Below, piece after piece: positions 63,053 through 64,000 of a stretch of 64,000 bases of DNA. This DNA is from Flavobacterium hankyongi. Its GTDB lineage: Bacteria; Bacteroidota; Bacteroidia; Flavobacteriales; Flavobacteriaceae. Positions within the stretch are counted from its first letter, which is position 1, and the number at the start of each line of letters is the position of its first letter. The notes under the pieces were generated by a model. That model saw nothing but the letters and a program-made list of their open reading frames with translations. It did no database searches and had not been told where the DNA came from. The DNA is taken from positions 2,232,001 to 2,296,000 of the forward strand of contig NZ_CP085725.1 of NCBI RefSeq assembly GCF_036840915.1, written 5' to 3'. The translations under genes were made by a program, and so were the position numbers.

Positions 63053-63071
63053 GTACCCGGAGTGGGAATCG
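63053..63071 (-). other. tRNA 3'-end fragment, candidate integration att site
   Basis: The 19 bases read on the minus strand as CGATTCCCACTCCGGGTAC, the T-arm and acceptor end of a tRNA. TCCGGGTA matches the 3' end of tRNA-Leu of the GCCCGGA...TCCGGGTACCA type. No tRNA body is present here, so it is a fragment, as left by a tRNA-targeting recombinase. Confidence 0.6.
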
Positions 63072-63234
63072 CAATATTTAAATTTTCATTTCTTGAAACA
63101 TTACAAAATATCATATAAAACCACTATACTTAAAGGATTTTAGCTTTTTTAAATAAAATTAATATTAAATAGAATTAAGTTAAATTCAAATAAAATAACT
63201 ATATTTCGGCAAATATTCGGCAAAAAATATAGCA

Positions 63235-64000
63235 ATGAATTTAAAATATTTCATTATAAAAGGTAAAAATAAAAATTGTAGTATATATGTTCGCTTTTGG
63301 GACAGCAAGAGAATTGACCAAAAAACAAAAACAGGATTAAGCGTCCTAATAGATGATTGGTCTGAAGTAAAACAACGATTAAAACCAAAGGCTACTTCCC
63401 AAAAAAGAGATTTTTTTAATCATCAGTTAGAACAATTAGAAAGACATATTTTTGACAACTATAATTTTGATTATAATAACAGAAAGTATATTTCAAATTT
63501 ATGGTTAAAAGAAACTGTTAATTCTTTCTTTGGCAGAGTTACAGCTGATGAAAATTACAAAATATATTTTGTTGATTGGATAACCTTATTTATAGAAGAT
63601 GCTCACAAAAGAATTTATAAAGGAAAGCCTATAACTGAAAGAACAATTAAAAATTATAGTACAACACTTAATAAATTAAAAGCATTTGAAAAGTTACAAA
63701 ATCACAGATATCGATTTGAAGAAATCGATTTGAATTTTCATCGAGATTTTATTTACTACTGTTCAAACACAGAAAAATTAAATAATAACTCCATAGGAAC
63801 ATTGATTAATAGAATAAAAACTTTTTGCACAAATATTGAACTTGATGGGTATGCTATTAATCCTAAATACAAACATCGTGATTTCAACAGTCCAACAAAT
63901 GAAACAAGAGATATTTATTTAACTGATAAAGAAATAAACACAATTGCGAAACACGATTTCAGTGATTCAGAAAGATTAGATAATGCTAGAGATTTATTTG
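63235..64000 (+). CDS. Tyrosine recombinase (integrase), 3' truncated by window
   Basis: I translated it by hand from ATG 63235: more than 255 residues, running off the window. An Arm-type N-terminus (MNLKYFIIKGKNKNCSIYV, FWDSKRIDQKTKTGL) is followed by a SAM-like core-binding domain (WITLFIEDAHKRIYKGKP, ERTIKNYSTTLNKLKAFE), and the start of the catalytic domain (DIYLTDKEINTIAKHD). This is the Bacteroidota mobile-element integrase layout. The catalytic Arg-His-Arg-Tyr lie beyond the window. Confidence 0.85.
   Translation, partial: MNLKYFIIKGKNKNCSIYVRFWDSKRIDQKTKTGLSVLIDDWSEVKQRLKPKATSQKRDFFNHQLEQLERHIFDNYNFDYNNRKYISNLWLKETVNSFFGRVTADENYKIYFVDWITLFIEDAHKRIYKGKPITERTIKNYSTTLNKLKAFEKLQNHRYRFEEIDLNFHRDFIYYCSNTEKLNNNSIGTLINRIKTFCTNIELDGYAINPKYKHRDFNSPTNETRDIYLTDKEINTIAKHDFSDSERLDNARDLF

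Noticed and set aside
1..64000. CRISPR array
   Set aside because: No regularly spaced short repeats of the CRISPR kind were seen; the repeats found are tRNA-related or the sucB-linked palindromes.

Overview
The window is chromosomal DNA from a member of the Bacteroidota, most likely Flavobacterium or a close relative. Evidence: AT-rich sequence, promoters of the TTG-N19-TAnnTTTG type, almost no Shine-Dalgarno sequences, a dnaE with a fused proofreading exonuclease, DUF3078/DUF4082-like/DUF983/DUF3050 proteins, SusC-like plug/CarboxypepD-reg proteins, and a reading style in which most lipoproteins begin MKK...C. The genus is inferred from gene content, not from a database search.

Layout. 1-8.7 kb: the 3' end of a hybrid sensor kinase (receiver plus Hpt), a single-domain response regulator, then a leftward block (MmcQ-like, VOC, cyclase, hemW, lipoprotein, ruvC) and a rightward pair (flippase-like membrane protein, glycosyltransferase). 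8.8-13.1 kb: DUF456 protein, two near-identical tRNA-Asp genes with near-identical promoters, DUF58 protein, lipoprotein, trxA, outer-membrane barrel. 13.2-20.3 kb: dnaE, RRM protein, and the rpsP-rimM-trmN6 run.

20.3-32.2 kb is the accessory highlight: a peptide natural-product (RiPP/bacteriocin) island. It has two transcription units read leftward. The distal unit (32223 to about 29706) holds a membrane VKOR-thioredoxin oxidase with a degenerate C39-like N-terminus, followed by four small genes with nearly the same 25-residue double-glycine leader and completely different Cys-rich cores. One of them is shorter than usual ORF cutoffs and one is broken by a TAG in the leader. The second unit (29413 to 20257) holds a different double-glycine precursor with a Ser/Thr/Cys core, a LanC cyclase, a full-length LanB dehydratase, an exported alpha/beta hydrolase, a C39-peptidase ABC exporter and its HlyD partner. 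My reading is that disulfide-bonded peptides and a class I lanthipeptide are matured separately but trimmed and exported by one C39 transporter.

32.5-46.0 kb: acyl-CoA dehydrogenase, a TlpA/CarboxypepD-reg pair that shares an upstream element with the island, DinB, DUF3050, phosphoesterase, ferredoxin, tRNA-Ala, DUF3078, and a TetR-TolC-MFP-RND efflux operon with candidate operators. 46.2-57.2 kb: polyprenyl synthetase, a secreted beta-helix-like protein, sucA-sucB (carrying small dispersed palindromic repeats, two of them inside the sucB coding sequence), AraC regulator, DUF983, MFS exporter, lpxH. 57.3-63.0 kb: a TPP riboswitch in front of a TonB-dependent receptor, a lipoprotein with a degenerate Rieske-like domain, greA with a terminator-like leader hairpin, HIT protein, and umuC-umuD. 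The right edge has a 19-nt tRNA 3'-end fragment followed by a tyrosine recombinase that runs off the window, which looks like the end of an integrative element.
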